From Plantactinospora sp. BC1 (GTDB taxonomy: Bacteria > Actinomycetota > Actinomycetes > Mycobacteriales > Micromonosporaceae), in NCBI RefSeq assembly GCF_003030345.1, contig NZ_CP028158.1, positions 1,054,001-1,118,000 of the forward strand: a DNA stretch of 64,000 nucleotides. Direction: 5' to 3'. The notes beneath the pieces were generated by a model. That model had not been told where the DNA came from and did no database searches. It saw only the letters and a program-made list of their open reading frames with translations. Each line of letters starts with the position of its first letter. The stretch's first letter is position 1. Shown piece by piece: positions 41,931-51,024 of the stretch. The position numbers were made by a program, and so were the translations under genes.

Positions 41931-43022
41931 TTGGCCGAGATCGTGCTGCGGAACCTGGTGAAGACGTACCCGGGAACCCGCTCCCCCGCCACCGACGACA
42001 TCAGCCTGGAGGTGCGCGACGGCGAGTTCCTGGTCCTCGTCGGGCCGAGCGGCTGCGGCAAGACCACCCTGCTGCGGATGATCGCCGGGCTGGAGACCCC
42101 GGACTCCGGCAGCGTGCGGATCGGCGGCCGGGACGTGACCGAGCTGCCGGCCCGGCAGCGTGGCCTGTCGATGGTCTTCCAGTCGTACGCCATCTGGCCG
42201 CACATGCGGGTACGCCAGAACATCGCGTTCGGGCTGGTCATGCGCAAGACGTCGAAGGCGGAAATCGACCGGCGGGTCGGCGAGGCGGCCGAACTGCTGC
42301 ACCTGAGCGAATACCTGGACCGCTATCCGGCGCAGCTCTCCGGCGGGCAGCGGCAGCGAGTGGCGGTGGCCCGGGCGATTGTCACCGACGCCGACGTGCT
42401 GCTGATGGACGAGCCACTGTCCAACCTGGACGCGCTGCTCCGGATGGAGTTCCGCACCGAGTTGAAGCGGATCGTCGGCAAGCTCGGCACCACCACCGTC
42501 TACGTCACGCACGACCAGGCCGAGGCGCTCTCCCTCGGCGACCGGATCGCGGTGCTGCGCGAGGGCCGGGTCGCGCAGATCGGCCCGCCGCTGGAGGTCT
42601 ACGACCACCCGGCCGACGAGTTCGTCGGCGGTTTCCTCGGCGCCCCGCCGATGAACTTCCTGCCGGCCCGGGTGGACCGGACCGACGGCCCGGCACGGTT
42701 GCGGATCGGCGACCAGTCCACCCCCGCACCACCACTGCTCGGCGACTATTCCGGTGACGAGGTCACGGTGGGGGTCCGGGCCGAGAACATCGAGGTCCAC
42801 GACGCCGACGGGCCGGACCGGCTGGCGGCCCGGGTGGAGGTGGTCGAGCCGACCGGCGCGGCCATCCTGCTCACCGTCGAGCTGGCCGGCCGGCAGCTCA
42901 AGGTGCAGGCGCCGTCGACGTTCCGGATCGGCCCCGGCAGCCCGGTCTGGCTCGCCGTCGACCCGGACCGGCTGCGCTGCTACCACCCCGCCGACTCGAT
43001 CGCGATCGGCGTCCCCGGCTGA
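41931..43022 (+). CDS. ABC importer ATPase, MalK/UgpC type
   Basis: 363 aa from TTG 41931 (ribosome site GAGAGGGAC). Walker A GPSGCGKTT (38-46), Q-loop FQSYAIWPHM, signature LSGGQRQR, Walker B VLLMDEPLSNLD and the H-loop VYVTHDQAEA. The C-terminal ~120 residues are the regulatory TOBE/OB domain of MalK-like ATPases (GVRAENIEVHDAD). It completes a four-gene importer; having its own ATPase is unusual in streptomycete-type sugar systems, which often share one MsiK. No enzyme gene accompanies the transporter, so its sugar cannot be guessed. Confidence 0.9.
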   Translation: MAEIVLRNLVKTYPGTRSPATDDISLEVRDGEFLVLVGPSGCGKTTLLRMIAGLETPDSGSVRIGGRDVTELPARQRGLSMVFQSYAIWPHMRVRQNIAFGLVMRKTSKAEIDRRVGEAAELLHLSEYLDRYPAQLSGGQRQRVAVARAIVTDADVLLMDEPLSNLDALLRMEFRTELKRIVGKLGTTTVYVTHDQAEALSLGDRIAVLREGRVAQIGPPLEVYDHPADEFVGGFLGAPPMNFLPARVDRTDGPARLRIGDQSTPAPPLLGDYSGDEVTVGVRAENIEVHDADGPDRLAARVEVVEPTGAAILLTVELAGRQLKVQAPSTFRIGPGSPVWLAVDPDRLRCYHPADSIAIGVPG

Positions 43023-43155
43023 TCCGGCGACCGGCCCGGCCGGGGCGGCGGAGCGGTCGAGGTGCCCTCCGGGTACGGTGATTCACGGCTCCACCCGGTC
43101 GATGCCCCGCTGCCGCCGCCGCGATTGGGTACCCGCCCGCCCCGCTGGGTACGGT

Positions 43156-44589
43156 GTGCACGTGCTGGAATCGGGAGTCCTGCTCAGCGGGCGTTACCGC
43201 CTGGACGAGCGTGTCGCCACCGGTGGGATGGGCGACGTGTGGCGCGGTACCGACGTGGTGCTCGGGCGTCGGGTCGCGGTCAAGGTGCTGCTTCCCTCGC
43301 TGCTGGCCGACCCCGACTTCATCGCGCGGTTCCGGGCCGAGGCCCGGATGCTGGCCACCCTGCACCACCCGGGCATCGTGCAGGTCTTCGACTACGGCGA
43401 GGACGAACTGCCGACCGGCCGCACCGACTACCTGGTGATGGAGTACGTCGACGGCGAGCCGCTCTCCGCGCGGATCCGGGACACCGGCCGACTCGGCGTG
43501 GTCGACGCGATGCACGTGGTGGCGCAGGTCGCCCAGGCGCTGCACGCCGCGCACCAGGGCGGGATCGTGCACCGCGACGTCAAGCCGAGCAACCTGCTGG
43601 TGCAGGCCGACGGCACCGTCCGGCTGCTCGACTTCGGGGTGGCCCGCTCGGTCAACATCACCAGCATCACCAGCTCGAACGCGGTACCCGGGACCGCGCT
43701 CTACATGGCGCCGGAGCAGGCCGCCGGCAAGCCCGTGTCGGCCGCCACCGACATCTACGCGCTCGGCGCGGTGGCGTACCAGTGCGTGGCCGGGCAGCCG
43801 CCGTTCAGCGGGGAGAACCCGTTGCAGGTCGCGGTGAAGCACCTGCACGAGGATCCGGATCCGCTGCCGGCGGACGTACCCGCTCCGGTGGCCGAGTTGA
43901 TCGGCCGGGCCCTGGCCAAGGACCCGGCCGACCGGTACCCGGACGCGGCGGCGATGGCGACGGCGGCCCGGGCCGCCGCGATCCACCCGGAGGTGGTGGC
44001 GGCGGACGCGGCGGGCGGCGTCGACGGCGGCGGGATCGCCCCGGCACCGTCGCCGACCGCGGTCACCGGGCTCGGCGTCCGCGCGGCGGCGGGCGGCGCC
44101 GGCCGGGCGGGCGGTGCGGGCGCGGCGAGCGGGCCGAGCACCCTGACCGACAATCCGGTGGTCGGCTCGGGCGGCCGGGACCGGGAACCGGGCATCGGCA
44201 TCCTCACCCTGGCCGGGATCGCCGCCGTGGTGGGACTGGGCGCGGCGGTGGTGACCGCGGTGATCGCCCTCAAGATGGCCGACGACGCCCCGGCGACGAA
44301 CGCGCCGCCGTCCCCGACGCCCAGCAGCAGTGCGACGGTGGAGGCGCACATCCCGGATCAGCCGTCGGCGACGGTACCGGACGGGCAGGAGACCAACCCG
44401 GATCGTCCTCGGGACACCCCCCGACCGCGTCCCACCACCTCGCCGAAGCCGAGCCCGACTCCGGACAGCGAGCCGACCGACGAGCCGACCGAGTCGACGC
44501 CGCCGACGAATCCGCCGCCGACGAATCCGCCGACCGGTCCGGAGAACCCGCCGGGCAGTGGCGGGCCGGTCGAACCGGGCAACGGCTGA
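43156..44589 (+). CDS. Transmembrane Ser/Thr protein kinase (PknB-like, no PASTA)
   Basis: 477 aa from GTG 43156; GTG 43162 is as likely. A complete Hanks kinase is at 11-270: glycine loop ATGGMGDVW, Lys43 in VAVKVLL, HRDVKPSNLL (139-148), DFGVARS (159-165), PGTALYMAPEQ and the DRYPD of the C-lobe. A Gly/Ala linker leads to one membrane helix (ILTLAGIAAVVGLGAAVVTAVIAL, ~355-378) and an extracellular Pro/Thr/Ser-rich tail without PASTA domains. It phosphorylates cytoplasmic targets in response to an outside cue; targets unknown. Stands alone before the nucleotide-sugar dehydrogenase gene. Confidence 0.9.
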   Translation: MHVLESGVLLSGRYRLDERVATGGMGDVWRGTDVVLGRRVAVKVLLPSLLADPDFIARFRAEARMLATLHHPGIVQVFDYGEDELPTGRTDYLVMEYVDGEPLSARIRDTGRLGVVDAMHVVAQVAQALHAAHQGGIVHRDVKPSNLLVQADGTVRLLDFGVARSVNITSITSSNAVPGTALYMAPEQAAGKPVSAATDIYALGAVAYQCVAGQPPFSGENPLQVAVKHLHEDPDPLPADVPAPVAELIGRALAKDPADRYPDAAAMATAARAAAIHPEVVAADAAGGVDGGGIAPAPSPTAVTGLGVRAAAGGAGRAGGAGAASGPSTLTDNPVVGSGGRDREPGIGILTLAGIAAVVGLGAAVVTAVIALKMADDAPATNAPPSPTPSSSATVEAHIPDQPSATVPDGQETNPDRPRDTPRPRPTTSPKPSPTPDSEPTDEPTESTPPTNPPPTNPPTGPENPPGSGGPVEPGNG

Positions 44590-44756
44590 GCCGTACGGCA
44601 TCGCACCGTTGGTAGTCTCCGCACTACGGACGGTGCGCCGAATCGTTGTCGTCGGTCAGAGCGCGAAATACTTCCCTTTATCCCCGTTTCCAAGGTGATC
44701 AACGATAAATCCCCCTAAGGTGTGCTCGACGTTGTCGAAGCCCGGTGGGAGCCCCT

Positions 44757-46019
44757 ATGAGCAGGGAAAAGCTGGTTGTCGTTGGTCAGGGATACGTCGG
44801 CCTGCCCCTCGCGGTGGCCGCCGTGGAGTCGGGACTGGACGTGGTCGGACTCGACCTCGACACCGACCGGATCAAGCGACTCGGCAGCGGGGAATCCTTT
44901 GTCGAGGACATCTCCGACCAGCGGCTCGGCGCGGCGCTGGCCACCGGCCGCTACCTGCCCACCAGTGACTACGCCGACAGCCGGGACTTCGACGTCTGCG
45001 TGATCAGCGTGCCGACACCGCTGCGGGACGGCGTACCGGACCTCAGCTATGTGGAGCAGGCCGGGGCGGCACTCGCCCCGTACGTCCGCCCCGGCTGCAC
45101 CGTCATCCTGGAGTCGACGACCTATCCCGGTACGACCGAGGAACTGCTCCGGCCGCTGCTCGAGGAGGGCAGCGGGCTGCGTAGTCCGGACGACTTCCAC
45201 CTCGGCTACAGTCCGGAGCGGATCGATCCGGGCAACCCGGTCTGGGGGCTGGAGAACACGCCGAAGGTGGTCTCCGGGATGGGGCCGGCGGCGCTGGACC
45301 GGGTCGACGCGTTCTATCGCCGGATCGTGGAGCGGACCGTGCCGGTCGACTCGACCCGGGTCGCCGAACTCACCAAGCTGATCGAGAACACGTTCCGCCA
45401 GGTCAACATCGCACTCGTCAACGAGTTGGCCACCTTCAGCCACCAGCTCGGCATCGACATCTGGCAGGCGATCGACGCCGCGGCGACCAAGCCGTTCGGG
45501 TTCATGTCGTTCCGGCCGGGCCCCGGGATCGGCGGGCACTGCCTGCCGATCGACCCCTGCTATCTCTCCTGGCAGGTGAAGCGCCGGCTCGGCCGGCAGT
45601 TCCGCTTCATCGAGCTGGCCAGCGACATCAACCACACCATGCCGGAGTACGTGGCACAGCGGGTGATGGCCGGGCTGAGCAGCCGGGGTCGCCCGCTGCG
45701 GGGTGCCCGGCTGCTGATGATCGGCCTGGCGTACAAGAAGAACACCGGTGACCTGCGGGACTCCCCCGCGATCGACCTCGCCGGCCGGCTGCACGCGCTC
45801 GGGGCCCGGATCAGGGCGGTGGAGCCGTACGCCGACCCCCGGCACGTGCCGACCGAGCTGGCGATGGTCGAGCTGACCGAGGAAGAGGTCCGGCTCGCCG
45901 ACGCGGTGGTGGTGGTCACCGACCACGACGGGCTCGACTACGACATGATCATCAAGACCGCCCGGTACGTCTTCGACAGCCGCGACCGCTGCCGCGGCCC
46001 GGTGGTCGAGCGGCTGTAA
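44757..46019 (+). CDS. Nucleotide-sugar dehydrogenase (UDP-glucose/ManNAc type)
   Basis: 420 aa from ATG 44757 with GGGAG six bases before it; an in-frame GTG at 44745 is less likely. VVVGQGYVGLPLAVAAVESG (Rossmann), GLDLDTDRIKRLGSG, LGYSPERIDPGNP and catalytic Cys262 in GIGGHCLPIDPCYL show a two-fold-oxidising UDP-sugar 6-dehydrogenase. The FGFMSFRPGPGIGGHC form is that of the UDP-ManNAc/GlcNAc (WecC/WbpA) branch rather than UDP-glucose. It supplies uronic-acid precursors to a surface polysaccharide. A low-GC promoter region precedes it (44640-44720). Confidence 0.9.
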   Translation: MSREKLVVVGQGYVGLPLAVAAVESGLDVVGLDLDTDRIKRLGSGESFVEDISDQRLGAALATGRYLPTSDYADSRDFDVCVISVPTPLRDGVPDLSYVEQAGAALAPYVRPGCTVILESTTYPGTTEELLRPLLEEGSGLRSPDDFHLGYSPERIDPGNPVWGLENTPKVVSGMGPAALDRVDAFYRRIVERTVPVDSTRVAELTKLIENTFRQVNIALVNELATFSHQLGIDIWQAIDAAATKPFGFMSFRPGPGIGGHCLPIDPCYLSWQVKRRLGRQFRFIELASDINHTMPEYVAQRVMAGLSSRGRPLRGARLLMIGLAYKKNTGDLRDSPAIDLAGRLHALGARIRAVEPYADPRHVPTELAMVELTEEEVRLADAVVVVTDHDGLDYDMIIKTARYVFDSRDRCRGPVVERL

Positions 46020-46034
46020 CCCCAGCGGCCGGGT

Positions 46035-46097
46035 CCCGCAGCGGCGGATGGCTCGCCCGCAGCGGCGGATGGCTCGCCCGCAGCGGCGGATCGGTCG
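46035..46097. repeat. 21-bp tandem repeat, about three copies
   Basis: CCCGCAGCGGCGGATGGCTCG at 46035-46055 and 46056-46076, then a partial copy to 46097. It sits between the stop codons of two convergent polysaccharide genes. Confidence 0.9.
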
Positions 46098-46126
46098 ATG
46101 ACCCTTCGGCCAGACGGCGGCGTGGG

Positions 46127-47317
46127 TCAGCGGGCGCGGGCCAGCGCGCCGACCGGCTCGACGTGCTCGGTCGGCCAGCAGCCCCGGGCCATCGCGAGCC
46201 GGTGGTAGAGGTCCCGGGTCGCCGCCACCAGCCGGGGCGTGCCGAACGCCTCCCTGGTCTCGGTCAGCGCCGTCCGACCCATCCGCTCCCGCAGCTCGTC
46301 GTCGCCCAGCAGCCGCAGCACCGCCCGGCTCAACCCGTCGACGTCCCGGCGGTCGCAGAGCAGTCCGGTCCGGCCGTGCCGGACGACCTCGGCGGTGCCG
46401 CCCACGTCGGTCGCCACCACCGGCCGGCCGGCGTGACCGGCCTCGACCAGCGTCAGCGGCGTCCCCTCGTGGTCCGAGGTCTGCAACACCAGGTCGGCGG
46501 AGGCGTAGACCGTCTCCAGATCCGACCGCCAGGGCAGGAAGGTCACCTCGATCCGGCTGGCGGCGGCCGCCCTGACCGTCTCGGCCAACCGGTCACCCTC
46601 GCCGCAGACCACGAACCGGACATCGGAGCGGGTACGCCGGACCGCCCCGGCGACCGCGAGGAACCGGTCCGGCCGTCTGGGCGTACTCAGCGGACCGAGG
46701 TACGCCACCACCGGCCCGGTCTCGGGGAGTCCGAGGGTACGCCGCGCCCGAGCCTGCTCGGGCAACGGAGACAGGCTCGCCCCCGGCGGCATCACGATGT
46801 ACTGATCGGGGCGGCCGATCGAGGCGGCCAGCAGGTCGTCGCGTACCCGGGCACCGACCGCGACCAACGCGTGGCTGGCCCGGGCCAGCACCGCCTCGGC
46901 GCCCGCGACGAGCTGACCGGCGACCGGCGGTGACCCGGGCAGCGGATGGGTGTGGAAGCTGTGCACCCGGATCGGCACCCGGCAGGTGACCGCCGCCACC
47001 CGGCCCAGCAGGCCGGCCCGCAGGTCGTGGGTGTGCACCAGGTCCGGCCGGAAGTGCCGGATCTCCGCGATCAGCGCGGCCGTGGCCCGGATGTTGTCGA
47101 CCGGCCGGACCGGGCGACGGAGCGCGGGCAGCACCCTGACCGGGACGTCGGAGGCGCGCAGCCGGCGGTAGTCGCCGGCACCCGGCTCGACCGGGCCCGC
47201 GTAGAGCCGCTGCTCGAAGCGGTCCGGGTCCAGCCCACGCATCAACGCGCCGACCTGCGGCGCGGCCTCGCCCACAGCCATTCGGGAGATGATCCGCAGC
47301 ACCCGAAGCGGTCGCAT
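46127..47317 (-). CDS. GT4-family glycosyltransferase
   Basis: 396 aa from ATG 47317 (MRPLRVLRIISRMAVG), chosen over a start at 47377. RIISRMAVGEAAPQVGALMRGLDPDRFEQRLYAG and PDLVHTHDLRAGLLGRVAA are the acceptor-domain hallmarks, and EGTPLTLVEAGHAGRPVVATDVGGTAEVV (E-x7-E type) the donor domain. Similar to WcaL/PelF-like enzymes of polysaccharide clusters. It converges with the nucleotide-sugar dehydrogenase gene; both may belong to the polysaccharide programme seen at 25-30 kb. It carries a promoter-like element like that before DUF4012. Confidence 0.88.
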   Translation of the reverse strand: MRPLRVLRIISRMAVGEAAPQVGALMRGLDPDRFEQRLYAGPVEPGAGDYRRLRASDVPVRVLPALRRPVRPVDNIRATAALIAEIRHFRPDLVHTHDLRAGLLGRVAAVTCRVPIRVHSFHTHPLPGSPPVAGQLVAGAEAVLARASHALVAVGARVRDDLLAASIGRPDQYIVMPPGASLSPLPEQARARRTLGLPETGPVVAYLGPLSTPRRPDRFLAVAGAVRRTRSDVRFVVCGEGDRLAETVRAAAASRIEVTFLPWRSDLETVYASADLVLQTSDHEGTPLTLVEAGHAGRPVVATDVGGTAEVVRHGRTGLLCDRRDVDGLSRAVLRLLGDDELRERMGRTALTETREAFGTPRLVAATRDLYHRLAMARGCWPTEHVEPVGALARAR

Positions 47318-47387
47318 GACCAGACCTTTCGCGCGTCGCGGCAGGACCGATCCGGTGATCGGTCGCGCCGAAATCAACCTTTGATCC

Positions 47388-47413
47388 CGTTATACGCCTA
47401 TCTGTAGAGATAG
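47388..47413 (-). promoter_or_regulatory. AT-rich promoter-like element with small dyad
   Basis: GTTATACGCCTATC at 47389 onward resembles the element at 27694. CTATCT-GTAG-AGATAG (47398-47413) forms a hairpin at its end. It lies 72 bp before the minus-strand glycosyltransferase start. Confidence 0.35.
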
Positions 47414-47555
47414 ACCGATGATCTGGCAAATTTGGAGGGTCGACAGTGGCCGACCGGCCGGATCGGCCGATGTCGACGAAGGTCGGCGGGCCGGGTCTGC
47501 CGGTAATGTGGTCGCCCATGACAGCGCAACCCCGGGCGAGTTCCGGCCGGGCCCG

Positions 47556-48611
47556 GTGAGCGTCCTCCGGGTACGCGGGCGCGCCCTGCCCGACGGCGAG
47601 TGGGTCGACCTGTACGCCGACGGCGACCGCTGGACCACCGACCCGGTCCGGAACGCCGAACTGGTCGCCGAGGGGTGGCTGCTGCCCGGCCTGGTCGACG
47701 CGCACACCCACCCCGGGGCCGAGGCGCCCGGTCGACCGCTGGACGAGAAACTGCTCCGCGTCGACCTGGGCCGGCACGCCGAACACGGGGTGACCCTGAT
47801 CCGCGCGCCGGGCCTGGCCGGTGAGCCACCGCCCTGGTTCGGCACCGACCCCGACCTGCCGCGCGCGGTCCACGCCGGACCCTGGATCGCCCAGCACGGC
47901 CAGTTCTTCGCCGACTGGGGCCGCCGGGCAGCCCACGCCGACCTGCCGGAGGTCGCCGCCGCCCAGGCCGCCCGTACCGGTTGGGCGAAGGTGATCGCCG
48001 ACTGGCTGCCGGGCGACGACCCGCTGCCGGTGGAGGTACTCCGGGCCGTGGTGACCGCCGTGCACGACGCCGGAGGCCGGATCGCCGTGCACACCCAGCA
48101 CGCGGCGGGCGGCGCGGCGGCGGTGGCCGCCGGGGTCGACTCGGTGGAGCACGGCATGCACCTGGACCCGGCCCTGCTGCACCGGATGGCGGAGCAGGGC
48201 ACCGCGTTGACCCCGACACTGTCGATCATCACCGGCGCACTCGACCGGCTGCGCGACGCCGCCGACACCCCACGTCGACGCTGGGGCTTGACCGGTGCCG
48301 TCGCGCACGGGCCACTGGTCGCGGCCGCCGCCGAGGCCGGGGTCACACTGCTGGCCGGTACCGACTCCCGGCCGCACGGACGGATCGCCGACGAGGTGCG
48401 CGCGCTGGTGGCCGCCGGGGTACCCCCGCACGTCGCGCTCGGTGCCGCGTCCTGGACCGCCCGGGACTACCTCGGCCTGCCGGGCCTGGTTCCGGGCGCT
48501 CCCGCCGACGCCGTCGTCTATCCCGACGACCCCCGCGACGACCTCGACCGGCTGGAACACCCCAGCGCGGTGCTGCTGCGGGGACGACTCGTCCGGGCAG
48601 CCGCCGGATAG
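47556..48611 (+). CDS. Amidohydrolase family protein
   Basis: 351 aa from GTG 47556 (VSVLRVRGRALPDG); the frame is open upstream to 47418, so the start is uncertain. Metal-dependent TIM-barrel hydrolase: DAHTHPGAEAPG (HxH on strand 1), the probable bridging Lys in WAKVIADW, His in VHTQH, SVEHGMHL and the strand-8 Asp in LLAGTDSRPHG. C-terminal WTARDYLGLPGL and DAVVYPDDPRDD are as in imidazolonepropionase- or prolidase-like members. Substrate unknown. No partner in an operon. Confidence 0.8.
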   Translation: MSVLRVRGRALPDGEWVDLYADGDRWTTDPVRNAELVAEGWLLPGLVDAHTHPGAEAPGRPLDEKLLRVDLGRHAEHGVTLIRAPGLAGEPPPWFGTDPDLPRAVHAGPWIAQHGQFFADWGRRAAHADLPEVAAAQAARTGWAKVIADWLPGDDPLPVEVLRAVVTAVHDAGGRIAVHTQHAAGGAAAVAAGVDSVEHGMHLDPALLHRMAEQGTALTPTLSIITGALDRLRDAADTPRRRWGLTGAVAHGPLVAAAAEAGVTLLAGTDSRPHGRIADEVRALVAAGVPPHVALGAASWTARDYLGLPGLVPGAPADAVVYPDDPRDDLDRLEHPSAVLLRGRLVRAAAG

Positions 48612-48680
48612 TCGACAGCCGTGCCACGTCCCGGCCGACGGTCCAGCCCGGACTCGACCGAACCGGACCGGACCGGTGGC

Positions 48681-49139
48681 TCAGTGGCGTTCCAGCAGCA
48701 CCACGGGGATCTGCCGGGACGTCCGTTCGGCGTACGTCCGGTACATGGGGAAGATTTCCGCCATCAACTCCCAGAGCCGGGGCCGCTCGGCAGGGTCCGC
48801 GACCCGCGCTCGGGCGGCGAACCGGTCGGCCCGGACCTGTACCCGCACCGACGGGTCTGCCCGCAGGTTGAGAAACCAGCTCGGGTGGCGGGCGGCGGCG
48901 CCGTTCGAGGCCACCACGACGTACCGGTCGTCGTCCCGGCCGTAGATCAGCGCGGTCCTGCGCAGCGCACCGGTCCGCCGTCCTCGGGTGGTGACCAGCA
49001 GGGTCGGAAAGCCCTGGTAGTCGTGTCCCTCCGCCCCGTCGGTCTCCAGATAGCGCCGGACGTGCGCCGACACCCAACCGGTGGGGCTGTCCCGTACCTC
49101 CCCCGGCGCCTCGTCCCGTTCGTCGTGCGTCCCGGTCAT
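48681..49139 (-). CDS. Deazaflavin-dependent nitroreductase-family protein (DDN type)
   Basis: 152 aa from ATG 49139. GFPTLLVTTRGRRTGALRRTALIYGRDDDRYVVVASNGAAARHPSWFLNLRADPSVRVQV is the whole signature of the F420-binding DDN/Rv3547-like fold. Family members use F420H2 to reduce quinones or nitro compounds at the membrane. It overlaps no other gene but its 3' neighbour's end lies at 48611 and the NmrA-like gene's end is 24 bp upstream of its start, so it is probably cotranscribed with that gene. Confidence 0.88.
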   Translation of the reverse strand: MTGTHDERDEAPGEVRDSPTGWVSAHVRRYLETDGAEGHDYQGFPTLLVTTRGRRTGALRRTALIYGRDDDRYVVVASNGAAARHPSWFLNLRADPSVRVQVRADRFAARARVADPAERPRLWELMAEIFPMYRTYAERTSRQIPVVLLERH

Positions 49140-49162
49140 CGGTCTCCCCCGGCCGTCCGGCA

Positions 49163-50059
49163 TCACAGCCTACCGCCCCGGTGCGGTGCGAGGTCCCGCA
49201 CCGGAAGTGGGCGGAAGTCGTCCGCGTGGTCGGCCGCCCACTCCCGGAAGGTACGCGCCGGTACCCCGGTCACCTGCTGCACGGTCCGGGTCACCGGCTC
49301 CGCTTCGCTGACCAGCCCCGCCCAGTACGCCAGCGCCCCGTCGACCTGGTCGCCGTCGCCCCACGCCGCGAGGAGTTCCCGGCGGGCCTGCTCGACCGGG
49401 ATCTCCACCCAGTGCACCGGCCGGCCGATCGCCTCGCCGATCAGCCGGGCCTGCTCGGCCTGGGTCACCGGCTCCGGCCCGGTGAGCACGTACTTCCGGC
49501 CGGCGTGCCCCCGCTCGGTCAGCGCCCGGACCGCCACCGCCGCGATGTCACGTTCGTGGATCAGTGACCGGGCCGCCTCGCCGTAGACCCAGCGGACCGT
49601 TCCGGTGGCGCGGATCTGCTCCGCCCACCCCAGGGTGTTGGTGGCGAAGCCGCCGGCGCGCAGGAAGGTCCAGGTCGACCCGGACATCTCCACCAGCCGC
49701 TCGACCTCGCCCCAGAATCCGTTGCGGGCCGGGTCCTGGTCGTCCCGGACGTTCATCGCGGAGAGGTAGACGACGTGCCTCCCGGGTGCGGTGACGGCGT
49801 CCACGACCGCCGGGGCCAGCTCGGTGCTGAAGAACGGCCAGAGCAGGAAGACCCCGTCGACCCCGGCGGCTGCCCGGGCCAGCCCGGCCGGATCGGCGAG
49901 GTTGCCGCGGACCGGGGTGGCGCCGTCGGGCAGGTCGGCCCGGTCGGGATCCCGGACCAGCGCCCGTACGCCGACACCGGCCGCCAGCAGCCCGCTGACC
50001 ACGTGCCGCCCCACGTTCCCGGTCGCGCCGATGACCAGGACTGTTCGGTTGTCGCCCAT
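49163..50059 (-). CDS. NmrA-like NAD(P)H-binding protein
   Basis: 298 aa. GATGNVGRHVVSGLLAAGVGVRALVRDPDRADLP is the atypical-SDR Rossmann start of NmrA/QOR2-like proteins. FLLWPFFSTELAP, WTFLRAGGFATNTLGWAEQIRATG and KYVLTGPEPVTQAEQA follow; no YxxxK catalytic pair is obvious. It probably senses or reduces with NADPH, perhaps as a quinone reductase. It is divergent from a SoxR gene and likely its target; the SoxR-type box lies between them. Confidence 0.85.
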   Translation of the reverse strand: MGDNRTVLVIGATGNVGRHVVSGLLAAGVGVRALVRDPDRADLPDGATPVRGNLADPAGLARAAAGVDGVFLLWPFFSTELAPAVVDAVTAPGRHVVYLSAMNVRDDQDPARNGFWGEVERLVEMSGSTWTFLRAGGFATNTLGWAEQIRATGTVRWVYGEAARSLIHERDIAAVAVRALTERGHAGRKYVLTGPEPVTQAEQARLIGEAIGRPVHWVEIPVEQARRELLAAWGDGDQVDGALAYWAGLVSEAEPVTRTVQQVTGVPARTFREWAADHADDFRPLPVRDLAPHRGGRL

Positions 50060-50141
50060 GTCGGTTCCCCTTCGTAGCAGCGGGCCGACCGGATGTGGCC
50101 GGCCCGGGGCCCCGGTGTGGGACCGCCGACCCCAGGCTCGG

Positions 50142-50161
50142 ACTTAAACAAGGGTTCAAGT
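50142..50161. promoter_or_regulatory. SoxR-type operator
   Basis: ACTTAAAC-AAGG-GTTCAAGT, an 8+8 bp dyad with one mismatch. It overlaps a minus-strand TTGACT -35 (50164-50159) for the NmrA-like gene, the usual SoxR/MerR position, and lies 19 bp before the soxR start. Confidence 0.75.
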
Positions 50162-50179
50162 CAAGCTAGCCTCGGCGGG

Positions 50180-50629
50180 GTGACGGCAATCTCTTGGCAG
50201 GCGGAGGAACTCACGATCGGCGAGTTGGCCGAGCGCAGCGGCGTACCGGCGTCGGCACTGCGGTTCTACGAGCGGCAGGGGCTGATCGGCAGCCGCCGTA
50301 CCTCTGGAAACCAGCGGCGCTACCACCGCAGCACCCTGCGAAAGGTCGCCTTCATCCGGGCGTCGCAGAGCGTCGGGATCCCGCTGTCGGTCATCGGAGA
50401 GGTGCTCGGCTTCCTGCCCGAGGGCGTCGCGCCCACCCGGGAGTTCTGGCTCCGCGCGTCGGAGTGCTGGAGCGCCGAACTGAACGACCGGATCGCCCGG
50501 CTGGAGCGGATGCGCGACCTGTTCACCGAGTGTGTCGGCTGCGGCTGCCTCTCCTTCGAGCAGTGCGGGCTGGTCAACCCGCGAGACGTACTCGGCGAAC
50601 AGGGCTCGGGACCGCGCCGGTTGCAGTGA
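50180..50629 (+). CDS. soxR: Redox-sensing transcriptional activator
   Basis: 149 aa from GTG 50180; upstream in-frame codons are not SoxR-like. MerR HTH: LTIGELAERSGVPASALRFYERQGLIGSRRTSGNQRRYHRSTLRKVAFIRASQSVGIPL (11-70). The [2Fe-2S] cysteines are C118, C121, C123 and C129 in ECVGCGCLSFEQCGL (C-x2-C-x-C-x5-C), complete as in E. coli SoxR. It is activated by redox-cycling compounds. In actinobacteria SoxR controls small quinone/oxidoreductase genes, which agrees with the divergent NmrA-like gene and its neighbour. Confidence 0.95.
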   Translation: MTAISWQAEELTIGELAERSGVPASALRFYERQGLIGSRRTSGNQRRYHRSTLRKVAFIRASQSVGIPLSVIGEVLGFLPEGVAPTREFWLRASECWSAELNDRIARLERMRDLFTECVGCGCLSFEQCGLVNPRDVLGEQGSGPRRLQ

Positions 50630-50808
50630 CCGGTCCCGCCGCCGCCCGCCGGACGACTCAGGCCCCGCCTCGGGCAACGGCGGCGTTTGCACGGGATCGG
50701 GCGATGGGTATCAGGTCCGCAACACTCCCGGCGGGCCGGGGCCGGCAGGGGGTTCGCAGCCGGTCAGCGCGCCGGGGCGATCCGCATTCCACCCCCGAGG
50801 AGGCTCTC

Positions 50809-51015
50809 ATGCGTTACGGATCGATAGGCGGCGTCATCGTACTGCTCTGGCTGATCATCGGCGCGATCGCCGCCGGGCAGCGCGGCTACTTCGACCGCAG
50901 CAACGACAACTGCGCCGAGGTCGGCACCACCATCGTGACGGTGATCGCCGGACCGCTCAACTACGTCGGGTTGAACCCCGAGATCGAGTGCGACGTGCCC
51001 GAGCCGTCGCGCTGA
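50809..51015 (+). CDS. Small membrane protein
   Basis: 68 aa from ATG 50809 with the ribosome site GAGGAGG. MRYGSIGGVIVLLWLIIGAIAAGQRGYF is one membrane helix with a short N-terminus, followed by NDNCAEVGTTIVTVIAGPLNYVGLNPEIEC, a second weak hydrophobic stretch. Two cysteines. Similar small proteins are widespread in actinobacteria; function unknown. It converges with the mannosidase operon ten bp away. Confidence 0.8.
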   Translation: MRYGSIGGVIVLLWLIIGAIAAGQRGYFDRSNDNCAEVGTTIVTVIAGPLNYVGLNPEIECDVPEPSR

Positions 51016-51024
51016 CCTGGCCGG

